From Candidatus Colimorpha enterica (lineage in GTDB: Bacteria > Bacillota > Clostridia > Oscillospirales > CAG-272): a stretch of 7,762 nt of DNA. The stretch covers positions 10,583 to 18,344 of the forward strand of contig FR891186.1 of NCBI GenBank assembly GCA_000433515.1, written 5' to 3'. Numbering within the stretch: the first letter of the stretch is position 1; each line of letters opens with the position of its first letter. Below the pieces are notes generated by a model, which was not told where the DNA came from, ran no database searches, and worked only from the letters and a program-made list of their open reading frames with translations. Position numbers and translations under genes: made by a program. Positions 1-5,874 of this stretch are shown one piece after another.

Positions 1-2
1 GC

Positions 3-1532
3 GGGGTACTGCTGTTCCTCCGCGAACGGGACTTTGCCGCCTCATCCGAGCGGGACTTTGTCAGATCGGTGATATCGTCTCACAGAGAAGAGCTCGACGG
101 AATGCTGACCGGGTACATAAACGAAAACATCACGGGGTACGAGGACAGGGATGCGGTTCTGAAGGAGCTTCTCGGCTTCACTCCGGAGACGCTTTCGTAC
201 ATCCGCACGGAAAACAGCACCGACTCTGCGCCGGAGTATGATATCTGCCATGAGGACAGGCACATCCTGACGGTGACGCTGAGCCGCGGAAAGAGCTTTT
301 CCGGCTTTGACAGCTGGAGCGTCTCGGATATATCGCTCCCCGCCGACGGAGGACCGGCATATCCCGTGACCGTCAGCGTACCGCACGGTGCGGTTCTGAC
401 GGTGAACGGCAAAACAGCGGCTTCCGCCCCGGAGAAAACGGCATACTCTGCCCTTACCGTATTCGAGGAGGGGCTTTCAGACGAATACTGCTGCGACAGC
501 TATGCTCTCGGACGGTTTTTCGGGGCTCCCGACGTTGCGGCAGAGCTTGACGGCACATGGCTCGGCCCTCCGCAGGGCAGCGGCGGCACACTTTCGTTCC
601 GGTATCCGCAGAGCATGACGGAGGTCTGCGGCTTCACCGTACCGTACGGCGCCGACGTCACGGTAAACGGCATCGCCCCCGGCGGGGATTTCATCTCGGA
701 AACGGGGATAAAGTACCGCTACCTCACAAGATTTGAAGAAAACCTGACCGGAATCCCGACGTCGGTGACATATCAGATAAGCGGGCTGTTCCGCACGCCG
801 GAAATATCGGTCGCATATAACGGCACTCCGCTTGAGCAGGAAAACGGCATCTACCGTCTTCCGGATTCCGAAACGAAAACAGTCACGGTCCTCGCCCCCG
901 CCGACGCGACAGTCAAGATAAACGGAGTTGCGGCAGGCAAGGGAGAGATCACCTCCGCCCGCGCCGAGCTCCCGATCCTGGAGGGAGTTTCCGGCTACGC
1001 GAAGGACAGACAGTATCTTGTGGAATACACAGTCTCCGGACTGCTGTCCGCCCCTGCCGTTGCGGCGGTTCTTAAGGGCGGAAAGCCGCTTGAAGCCGAT
1101 CCGCGTGAATCTTCGGAAGGAAAAATCGTGTTCCTTCCGCAGAAAACCGCCTCCGCGCCGCCCGACAGGGACAAGGTCACGGTAAAAGCCTTTGCGGTCT
1201 ATTACCTGAAATACATCCTCGGCGGCTCAGCCAACGCAAACGTGAATTTCAGAAACGTCAGCGACATGACCCCGGCAAAGACCCCGGCATACAACAGGCT
1301 GAGAGCGCTTCTTCCCGGTGTGCGCGATTCAGCGGCGGCAAAAAACCTGAAAACCGGCACTCCGGTGTACTCCGAATATACAAAATACACCTCGTCGGCA
1401 TTTTCCGCAACGGTCACCCTTCCCTATACCGCCACCGTCAACGGAAGCACCGTGGAGGGGAGCATAACAATGAAGATCCTGTACGTCTTTTCGGGCAATA
1501 TCAGGCGGGTCGTGAACTTTATAGTGTACTGA
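3..1532 (+). CDS. TcaA-like membrane-anchored surface protein with three tandem repeats, 5'-truncated
   Basis: The reading frame is open to the left edge of the window, so the true start lies outside. A GTG at 69 could be a start, but it has no clear ribosome binding site and the codons before it read naturally as GVLLFLRERDF, which looks like the end of a membrane helix followed by a charged stretch. Numbering from that GTG, residues about 1-95 are a polar, partly helical segment. Three modules of about 86 residues follow, each with a P-x-(G/D)-A-x-V-x-(V/I)-N-G hairpin (NG at 113-114, 200-201 and 285-286). The C-terminus (about 367-487) begins with a helix (AFAVYYLKYI) and ends in beta strands, resembling an NTF2-like domain. 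TcaA-type proteins of Bacillota combine a zinc ribbon, a membrane helix, repeated beta domains and an NTF2-like end, and this would be the outside part of such a protein. No enzymatic motif is visible. The family assignment is by architecture and is moderate; a cell-envelope binding or sensing role is a guess. Confidence 0.75.
   Translation, partial: GVLLFLRERDFAASSERDFVRSVISSHREELDGMLTGYINENITGYEDRDAVLKELLGFTPETLSYIRTENSTDSAPEYDICHEDRHILTVTLSRGKSFSGFDSWSVSDISLPADGGPAYPVTVSVPHGAVLTVNGKTAASAPEKTAYSALTVFEEGLSDEYCCDSYALGRFFGAPDVAAELDGTWLGPPQGSGGTLSFRYPQSMTEVCGFTVPYGADVTVNGIAPGGDFISETGIKYRYLTRFEENLTGIPTSVTYQISGLFRTPEISVAYNGTPLEQENGIYRLPDSETKTVTVLAPADATVKINGVAAGKGEITSARAELPILEGVSGYAKDRQYLVEYTVSGLLSAPAVAAVLKGGKPLEADPRESSEGKIVFLPQKTASAPPDRDKVTVKAFAVYYLKYILGGSANANVNFRNVSDMTPAKTPAYNRLRALLPGVRDSAAAKNLKTGTPVYSEYTKYTSSAFSATVTLPYTATVNGSTVEGSITMKILYVFSGNIRRVVNFIVY
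366..1133 (+). repeat. Three tandem ~86-residue protein modules within the surface protein
   Basis: Aligning the translated protein to itself gives three copies at periods of 87 and 85 residues. Each has the hairpin VPHGAVLTVNG, VPYGADVTVNG or APADATVKING. Copies 1 and 2 then share a (Y)-x-x-LT-x-FEE-(G/N)-L segment, and all three share a strand of the form (L/S)G-x-(F/L)-x-x-P followed by a G-containing turn (GRFFGAPDVAAELDG, SGLFRTPEISVAYNG, SGLLSAPAVAAVLKG). The DNA copies have diverged strongly, so this is an old domain duplication and not a recent repeat. The VNG hairpin recalls PEGA-type surface beta domains. Boundaries are approximate. Confidence 0.75.
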
Positions 1533-1580
1533 AAAACGGCTGTTAAAAGGCTCAGCGCTTTTTAACAGCCGTTTTAATAT
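1533..1580. terminator. Bidirectional intrinsic terminator between convergent genes
   Basis: AAAACGGCTGTTAAAA (1533-1548) and TTTTAACAGCCGTTTT (1560-1575) are perfect reverse complements, giving a 16-bp stem with an 11-nt loop. The stem begins directly after the TGA of the left gene. On the plus strand it runs into TTTT then AATATT. On the minus strand the 3' side reads TTTTTC, so the same hairpin can end the pepF transcript, whose stop codon is about 40 nt away. It fills most of the 84-nt convergent gap. Confidence 0.93.
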
Positions 1581-1616
1581 TGCAGGTTCGGAATCCGGAG
1601 ATTTTTCGGCCGGAGC

Positions 1617-3419
1617 TTAATCCTTCATCAGCTCTTCAAACTCATCAAGGAGCTTTCCGAAGGTGTCAAGAGCGGTCTTTATCGGCTCGGGACTTGTCAT
1701 GTCAACGCCTGCGCCGCGGAGAAGCTCTATCGGCTTCTTTGAGCAGCCGCCAGAGAGGAATCCGAGGTAATCCTTCACCGCCTGCTCACCGCCGTTCAGG
1801 ATCCTCTGGGAGAGTGCCATTGCGGCGGAAAATCCGGTCGCATACTGGAACACATAGAAGTTCATGAAGAAGTGCGGAATGCGCGCCCACTCCATGTCGA
1901 TGCCCCCGTCAATGACCGTGCTGTCGCCGTAGTATTCGGCGTTCAGCTGATGATAGATGCGGCAGAGCTCGTCGGCGGTAAGGGGTCTGCCGGACTCGAC
2001 GATTTCGCTCATCTTGAGCTCGAACTCGGCAAACATCGTCTGACGGTAAAGCGTCGTGCGGAACTGCTCGAGGAAGTGGTTGATGAGGTATGCCCTCTCC
2101 TTCCTGTCGGTCGTCCTGCCGAGCAGGTAGTACATGAGAAGCGCCTCGTTGCAGGTCGATGCGACCTCGGCGACGAAAATAACGTAATCGGCATAGACCG
2201 ACGGCTGGTTCTCCTTGGACAGATAGGAGTGCATTGCGTGACCCATCTCGTGGATCAGCGTGAACATACTGTCAAGGTTGTCGGCGTGGTTGAGAAGCAC
2301 ATACGGATGCGGACGTGCGCCGGCGGAATATGCTCCTCCGCGCTTGCCCTCGTTCTCATAAACGTCAATCCAGCGGCTCTCAAAAGCATGACGGACGGTA
2401 TCGACATAGTCCTTTCCGAGGGGAGCGACAGCCTCAAGAACCGTCTTTTTCGCCTCGTCGAACGATATCCCGCTCTCGGCTTCGGAAACGATCGTCGGAT
2501 AGATATCGTACATATGAAGCTCGTCAAGTCCCATCAGCTTCTTGCGGAGCTTCATGTATCTGTGCATATGACCCATGTTCTCGTGAACGGTCTTTATGAG
2601 GTTGAAATAGACCTCCTTCGGCACCTCGGTGCGGAAGAGAGCCGCCTCAAGCGAGGAGTCGAACTTCTTTGCGCGGGAGAAGAACTTCAGCTGGCGCATC
2701 TGACCGTCAAGGAGAGAGGCTGCGGTGTTGCGGAAGCTGCCGTAGGTTCCGTAAAGCGCGTCAAAGGCATTCCTGCGGAGGACTCTGTCGCTGCTCTGCA
2801 TATACGGAATGTAGGTCCCGTCCGTCAGCTGGAGCGTGTTGCCCTCTCCGTCCTTCACATCGGGGAAGCGGAGGTCGGCATTGCGGAAGTACGACCCGGT
2901 GTTCGACGATGCGCCGGCAAAATCCGCAGCGGAGGCAAGCAGCTTTTCCTCGGCATCCGACAGGGTGTGCGCCTTTCCGGCTCTTATCCTGTCAAGCATA
3001 CGGCGGTAAAGCTCAAGACCCGGCTGCTCCTTATAGAACCGCTCCATGTCCCCGTCGGGAATTGAGATTATCTCGGGAGTCGAAAAAGCGTCTGCGGCGG
3101 CAATCTGAGTGTAGCGGCTCATGATCCTGCCGTCCATCTCCTGATACAGGGAGTTTCCGGTGTCCTCGTCGCTCTTCAGGCCGGCATAGTGGAACAGCCT
3201 TTCAATGACAAGCGACGATTCGTCGTTGAACTTCAGGTAGTCAAGAAGAGCGGCGGAGGATTTACCGATCCTTCCGGCATATCCGGCGAGCTTTTCCGGG
3301 TAAGCGGCGGTTTCCTCAAACTCCTTTTCCCACGCGGCATCGGTGGGATAGATATCCTCGGTCGCCCAGGTGTTTTCCTTTGCGACCTCGGAACGCTTCG
3401 GTATTTTCTTTTCTTTCAT
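1617..3419 (-). CDS. pepF: Oligoendopeptidase F (M3B zinc metallopeptidase)
   Basis: A 600-residue protein, the normal full length for PepF. It is expected to act in the cytoplasm on oligopeptides of roughly 7-17 residues, in peptide recycling or peptide nutrition. The zinc site is complete: HEMGH at residues 390-394 (two His ligands plus catalytic Glu391) and Glu418 in FVAEVAST, the third ligand of the M3 family. The family signature IPHFFMNFYVFQYATG lies at 514-529, in the region that carries the conserved His/Tyr substrate-binding residues. The N-terminus (RSEVAKENTWATEDIYPTD) matches the usual PepF start, and there is no signal peptide. ATG at 3419-3417 is preceded by GAAAGGG at 3437-3431, 11 nt upstream. 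The gene is monocistronic in this window, with its own near-consensus promoter, and shares a terminator with the converging gene. No damage is seen. Confidence 0.97.
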   Translation of the reverse strand: MKEKKIPKRSEVAKENTWATEDIYPTDAAWEKEFEETAAYPEKLAGYAGRIGKSSAALLDYLKFNDESSLVIERLFHYAGLKSDEDTGNSLYQEMDGRIMSRYTQIAAADAFSTPEIISIPDGDMERFYKEQPGLELYRRMLDRIRAGKAHTLSDAEEKLLASAADFAGASSNTGSYFRNADLRFPDVKDGEGNTLQLTDGTYIPYMQSSDRVLRRNAFDALYGTYGSFRNTAASLLDGQMRQLKFFSRAKKFDSSLEAALFRTEVPKEVYFNLIKTVHENMGHMHRYMKLRKKLMGLDELHMYDIYPTIVSEAESGISFDEAKKTVLEAVAPLGKDYVDTVRHAFESRWIDVYENEGKRGGAYSAGARPHPYVLLNHADNLDSMFTLIHEMGHAMHSYLSKENQPSVYADYVIFVAEVASTCNEALLMYYLLGRTTDRKERAYLINHFLEQFRTTLYRQTMFAEFELKMSEIVESGRPLTADELCRIYHQLNAEYYGDSTVIDGGIDMEWARIPHFFMNFYVFQYATGFSAAMALSQRILNGGEQAVKDYLGFLSGGCSKKPIELLRGAGVDMTSPEPIKTALDTFGKLLDEFEELMKD

Positions 3420-3460
3420 ATCGTTCTGATCCCTTTCGGTGATTTATTGTCAATATTATA

Positions 3461-3489
3461 ATTATATCCCCGACGGCAGCGGCAGTCAA
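3461..3489 (-). promoter_or_regulatory. Sigma-A promoter for pepF
   Basis: On the minus strand, TTGACT (3489-3484) is followed after exactly 17 nt by TATAAT (3466-3461). A second TATAAT directly abuts it (3460-3455). Transcription should start near 3454, leaving an untranslated leader of about 35 nt that contains the GAAAGGG ribosome binding site. The -10 box lies in the 12-mer ATTATAATTATA, which also occurs at the opposing promoter. Confidence 0.85.
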
Positions 3490-3515
3490 GCGGGGAAGTG
3501 TGAATATTTCCCGAT

Positions 3516-3527
3516 TTTTCCGGAAAA
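3516..3527. promoter_or_regulatory. Perfect 12-bp palindrome upstream of the pepF promoter
   Basis: TTTTCCGGAAAA is a perfect palindrome centred about 32 bp upstream of the pepF -35 box, in the spacer between the two divergent promoters. It has no loop, so it is more likely a protein-binding dyad than an RNA hairpin, if it means anything. No known regulator site was recognised, and the functional call is weak. Confidence 0.3.
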
Positions 3528-3551
3528 GCCGGTATAACTCCCAGAGCAAAC

Positions 3552-3569
3552 GTTCATGCTGCCGTGAAC
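3552..3569. repeat. Short inverted repeat in the divergent spacer
   Basis: GTTCATG (3552-3558), loop CTGC, CGTGAAC (3563-3569): seven pairs including one T-G wobble. It lies between the two promoters and is not expected in either transcript, so if functional it would act as a DNA site. The rest of the interval 3528-3616 is GC-rich, with no start codon preceded by a ribosome binding site and no recognisable RNA gene. Confidence 0.3.
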
Positions 3570-3616
3570 CCCGGCGGACGGGAGCTGCGGCGCGCCGTCG
3601 CTCAGATTCCTGTGTC

Positions 3617-3632
3617 CAAAATGTAAATTTTG
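3617..3632. promoter_or_regulatory. Candidate operator (inverted repeat) upstream of the operon promoter
   Basis: CAAAAT-GTAA-ATTTTG is an inverted repeat with perfect 6-bp arms and a 4-bp centre, ending 11 bp before the -35 box. MarR-family proteins bind dyads of about this size near their own promoters, and the first gene of the operon is MarR-type, so it is a reasonable candidate for autoregulation. Binding is inferred. Confidence 0.45.
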
Positions 3633-3643
3633 CAATATTCCAC

Positions 3644-3672
3644 TTGTACCCGGGGACAATAAAGATTATAAT
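3644..3672 (+). promoter_or_regulatory. Sigma-A promoter for the five-gene operon
   Basis: TTGTAC (3644-3649), a 17-nt spacer, then a consensus TATAAT (3667-3672). Transcription should begin near 3679, with a leader of about 34 nt before the ATG at 3713. The position of this promoter rules out the longer in-frame start further upstream for the MarR gene. Confidence 0.85.
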
Positions 3673-3677
3673 TATAA
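3666..3677. promoter_or_regulatory. Perfect palindrome over the -10 box of the operon promoter
   Basis: TTATAATTATAA is a perfect 12-bp palindrome covering the -10 hexamer. The embedded 12-mer ATTATAATTATA (3665-3676) occurs again at 3455-3466 over the pepF -10 region. A repressor bound here would block RNA polymerase. The alternative is simply two adjacent TATAAT-like -10 elements in AT-rich DNA. Confidence 0.4.
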
Positions 3678-3697
3678 CTAATAACAGTCCTCACCGG

Positions 3698-3706
3698 AGA
3701 AAGGAG
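3698..3706 (+). promoter_or_regulatory. Ribosome binding site fixing the MarR start
   Basis: AGAAAGGAG is a strong Shine-Dalgarno sequence 6 nt before ATG 3713. It decides this start over the longer open frame reaching back to 3500. Confidence 0.85.
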
Positions 3707-3712
3707 TCGCTT

Positions 3713-4174
3713 ATGATATTCGAGCTTGCCGAGCTTCTGCCGCTGACCGGGCAGATGAAAAAACTATACGTAAAGGCGTGCCGCGCCGTATGCAAGAAAT
3801 ACGAGCTTACTCAGACAGAGTTCGACATTCTCGACTTTCTCGGAGAGCGCACCGGCATCGATACCGCAAACGAAATTGCAAGACGCCGGCTGATAAAAAA
3901 GGCAAACATCTCGACCTCGGTCGACCGGCTGATAAAAAAGGGCTATATAAGGCGCCGCGTCGATCCCGACGACAGGAGATTCATACACCTTGAACTGACC
4001 GGAAACGCAGAGCCTACCGTCAGCGAAATAAAAAAGACCCAGAGCGATTTCTTCTCCCGCTTCACCGCAGGACTCAGCAAGGAAGAGCTTGAGACCTACA
4101 GACTGCTGACCGAAAAGCTGCTGTTTTCGATAAAGCGCTGCACAAGGCGCGCCGACGGAGGAAGCATCTGCTGA
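3713..4174 (+). CDS. MarR-family winged-helix transcriptional regulator
   Basis: A 153-residue protein, typical for MarR. Residues 33-43 (TQTEFDILDFL) are the first DNA-binding-domain helix region. The helix-turn-helix follows at about 51-76 (TANEIARR to SVDRLIKKGYI), and the wing carries the diagnostic DPDDRR at 84-89 followed by the strand FIHLELT. The flanking helices (1-30 and 104-141) form the dimer interface in this family. Four cysteines (C23, C27, C143, C153) lie in those flanking parts. The start is ATG 3713, preceded by AGAAAGGAG with 6-nt spacing. An in-frame GTG at 3500 is rejected because it precedes the promoter. The stop TGA overlaps the ATG of the next gene (TGATG), so translation is coupled. 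As first gene of the operon it probably represses its own transcript. The ligand is unknown. Confidence 0.93.
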   Translation: MIFELAELLPLTGQMKKLYVKACRAVCKKYELTQTEFDILDFLGERTGIDTANEIARRRLIKKANISTSVDRLIKKGYIRRRVDPDDRRFIHLELTGNAEPTVSEIKKTQSDFFSRFTAGLSKEELETYRLLTEKLLFSIKRCTRRADGGSIC

Positions 4175-5352
4175 TGAAGAACGACAGGAAAAGACGGTTC
4201 CGCGACGGGCTGATTTTTGCCGCGGCGGTCATACTGATATATGCTCTGATAATGAATTTCCGCTCGCTCGGTTCGGGGATAATGCGGGTATTCTGGCTCT
4301 TTTCCCCGCTTATCATCGGTATTTTTTTTGCCCTTATCCTGTACAAGCCGATGATGACGATAAACGGATTTTTCCTGTTTCTGAAGAAAAAATCAAAGCT
4401 TAAAAAACACCTCCCGGACAAGGTCATAAAGACTGTAAGCATCACTCTGACGGTCATTTTTGCCCTGCTCGTCCTGTTTTTCGTAGGAAACAGCGTTGTC
4501 CCGCAGATAATCGTGTCGTTCCGGAGTATTTTCACGTCGCTTGATACATACTATCCGCAGATTATCGGTTATCTCGAAAAGCTGGGCTTTGACGGAAATA
4601 AAATAGAGGAGCTTTTCTCGAAGATCGACCTTTCGCAGGTATGGAAGACGCTTACCGACAATGCCACTCATATATGGCAGACGGCGCTCGGTGCGGTCAA
4701 CGGCATTGCAAACGTGCTGACCGGCTTCACAAGCGCGCTTATCTTCTCGATATATCTGCTTTCCAACCTTGAAACCCTGAAACGGCAGACGAAAAAGCTG
4801 CTTGCCGCCTATTTCAGACCGGAAACGGCAAAAAAGATCCTCGGCGTGGGCAGGCTGACCGTTGTCACGTTTCTCAACTTCTTTTCGGGTCAGTGTCTTG
4901 AGGCGGTTATTCTCGGAACGATATTCTTCATCGTTCTCAGCCTTTTCGGATTCCCGTATGCGACTGTTATAAGCGTGATAATCGGCTTTACGGCGATAAT
5001 TCCGTATGTCGGGTCGTTTATCGGCGGGGCGGTCGGAGTTCTTCTGATATTAATGCGCGACCCGATGCAGGCGGTGCTGTATATCATCGTCTACCTCGCG
5101 GTTCAGCAGATAGAGAACAATTTCATCTACCCGAAGGTTGTCGGCACGGCGGTCAATCTTCCGGCTATCTGGGCTTTTGTTGCGATCGTTATCGGCGGCG
5201 TGCTTTTCGGCGTCGTCGGAATGCTGTTCTTCATACCGATGGCATCGGTGCTGTACACATTGCTTAAGAACGATGTCAACGCACGCCTGAAAAAGAAAGC
5301 GGAGAGCGTTCCCGTGCTTCCTCCCGTTCCCCCCGCGGACGGCGCGGAATGA
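4174..5352 (+). CDS. AI-2E family (PerM/TqsA-type) membrane transporter
   Basis: A 392-residue polytopic membrane protein of normal family length. Hydrophobic segments are at about 13-29, 39-57, 88-109 and 180-200, and then in several stretches between about 225 and 370. The soluble region between the third and fourth (about 110-175) is typical of the family. The signature QQIENNFIYPKVVG begins at residue 311. Known relatives include the E. coli AI-2 exporter TqsA and sodium/proton antiporters from other bacteria, so the family name does not fix the substrate. ATG 4174 overlaps the MarR stop by one base, and GGAGGA lies 11 nt upstream inside the MarR gene. The tail is proline-rich (PVLPPVPPADGAE) and presumably cytoplasmic. 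The next gene starts 30 nt after the stop with no promoter or terminator between. Given the lipid-enzyme genes behind it, export of a lipid-related compound is possible, but that is inference. Confidence 0.92.
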   Translation: MKNDRKRRFRDGLIFAAAVILIYALIMNFRSLGSGIMRVFWLFSPLIIGIFFALILYKPMMTINGFFLFLKKKSKLKKHLPDKVIKTVSITLTVIFALLVLFFVGNSVVPQIIVSFRSIFTSLDTYYPQIIGYLEKLGFDGNKIEELFSKIDLSQVWKTLTDNATHIWQTALGAVNGIANVLTGFTSALIFSIYLLSNLETLKRQTKKLLAAYFRPETAKKILGVGRLTVVTFLNFFSGQCLEAVILGTIFFIVLSLFGFPYATVISVIIGFTAIIPYVGSFIGGAVGVLLILMRDPMQAVLYIIVYLAVQQIENNFIYPKVVGTAVNLPAIWAFVAIVIGGVLFGVVGMLFFIPMASVLYTLLKNDVNARLKKKAESVPVLPPVPPADGAE

Positions 5353-5382
5353 GAGTTATATTTAAGACAGGAGTAAAAGTCA

Positions 5383-5874
5383 ATGAACCATCGATTCTGG
5401 CTCGGTGTCGTTTATGTGGCGATAATCGGAGCACTGTCGAACATCGCTGCGATTTTTATCGACCGCAGCAGGATAAAAGAGGAGAAATTCCCGTTCAGAC
5501 CGTTCCGGTGGGAAAAGAACGGCAGGATATATGACAGAATCAACATAAGAAAATGGAAGAACAGGGTTCCGGACATGAGCAGGATTCTGAAATTCATGCT
5601 CCCGAAAAGAGTCAATGCCGGAGCCGGGGTTCAGGAGATAAAGGCGCTTGTCAAGGAGACGTGCGTTGCGGAGATCGTTCACTGCGTGCTTATCGTTCTT
5701 TCGCTCGCCGTGATATTCATCTGTCCGGGCATCGACGGCTTTGTCCTGTTCGTTATCTGCCTGTTCTTGAACCTTCCGTTCATTTTTATACAGAGATACA
5801 ACCGACCTCAGTATATGACCGCGGTCAGGAGACTTGAAGAGAGAGAGGCAAGGAAAAAGCAATGCGGTTACTGA
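5383..5874 (+). CDS. CrtO-like predicted membrane acyltransferase (glycosyl-diaponeurosporenoate acyltransferase family)
   Basis: A 163-residue membrane protein with a hydrophobic helix at about 5-26, a basic middle region, and a hydrophobic hairpin at about 99-136. Conserved-looking features are FRWEKNGRIYDRINIRKWKN (41-60) followed by VPD (62-64), Glu97 and His100 in AEIVH, and NLPFIFIQRYNRP (130-142). This pattern recalls the CrtO family. Staphylococcal CrtO acylates the glucose of glycosyl-diaponeurosporenoate in staphyloxanthin synthesis. No carotenoid genes are in this window, so the true acceptor is probably another glycolipid, fitting the glycosyltransferase immediately downstream. 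ATG 5383 follows AGGAG at 5369-5373 with 9-nt spacing. The 3' end overlaps the next gene by 13 nt. Family recognition is from memory of the motif pattern and is moderate; the enzymatic role here is inferred. Confidence 0.72.
   Translation: MNHRFWLGVVYVAIIGALSNIAAIFIDRSRIKEEKFPFRPFRWEKNGRIYDRINIRKWKNRVPDMSRILKFMLPKRVNAGAGVQEIKALVKETCVAEIVHCVLIVLSLAVIFICPGIDGFVLFVICLFLNLPFIFIQRYNRPQYMTAVRRLEEREARKKQCGY

Noticed and set aside
1872..3065. Long plus-strand open frame (397 codons) opposite pepF
   Set aside because: The minus strand encodes an intact PepF with complete zinc site and family signature. The antisense frame stays open because of third-position GC bias and has no recognisable domain or ribosome binding site.
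3500..3712. Upstream in-frame extension of the MarR gene from a GTG at 3500
   Set aside because: It would place the -35 and -10 boxes inside the coding region, its residues are an Arg-rich stretch unlike any MarR N-terminus, and a strong AGAAAGGAG sits just before ATG 3713.
4074..4535. Minus-strand open frame of 153 codons across the MarR/permease junction
   Set aside because: It runs antisense through two well-supported genes and shows no family features.
5349..5534. Small plus-strand frame starting at the end of the permease gene
   Set aside because: Its ATG overlaps the permease stop, but it runs out of frame into the CrtO-like gene, whose own ATG 5383 has a good AGGAG site.
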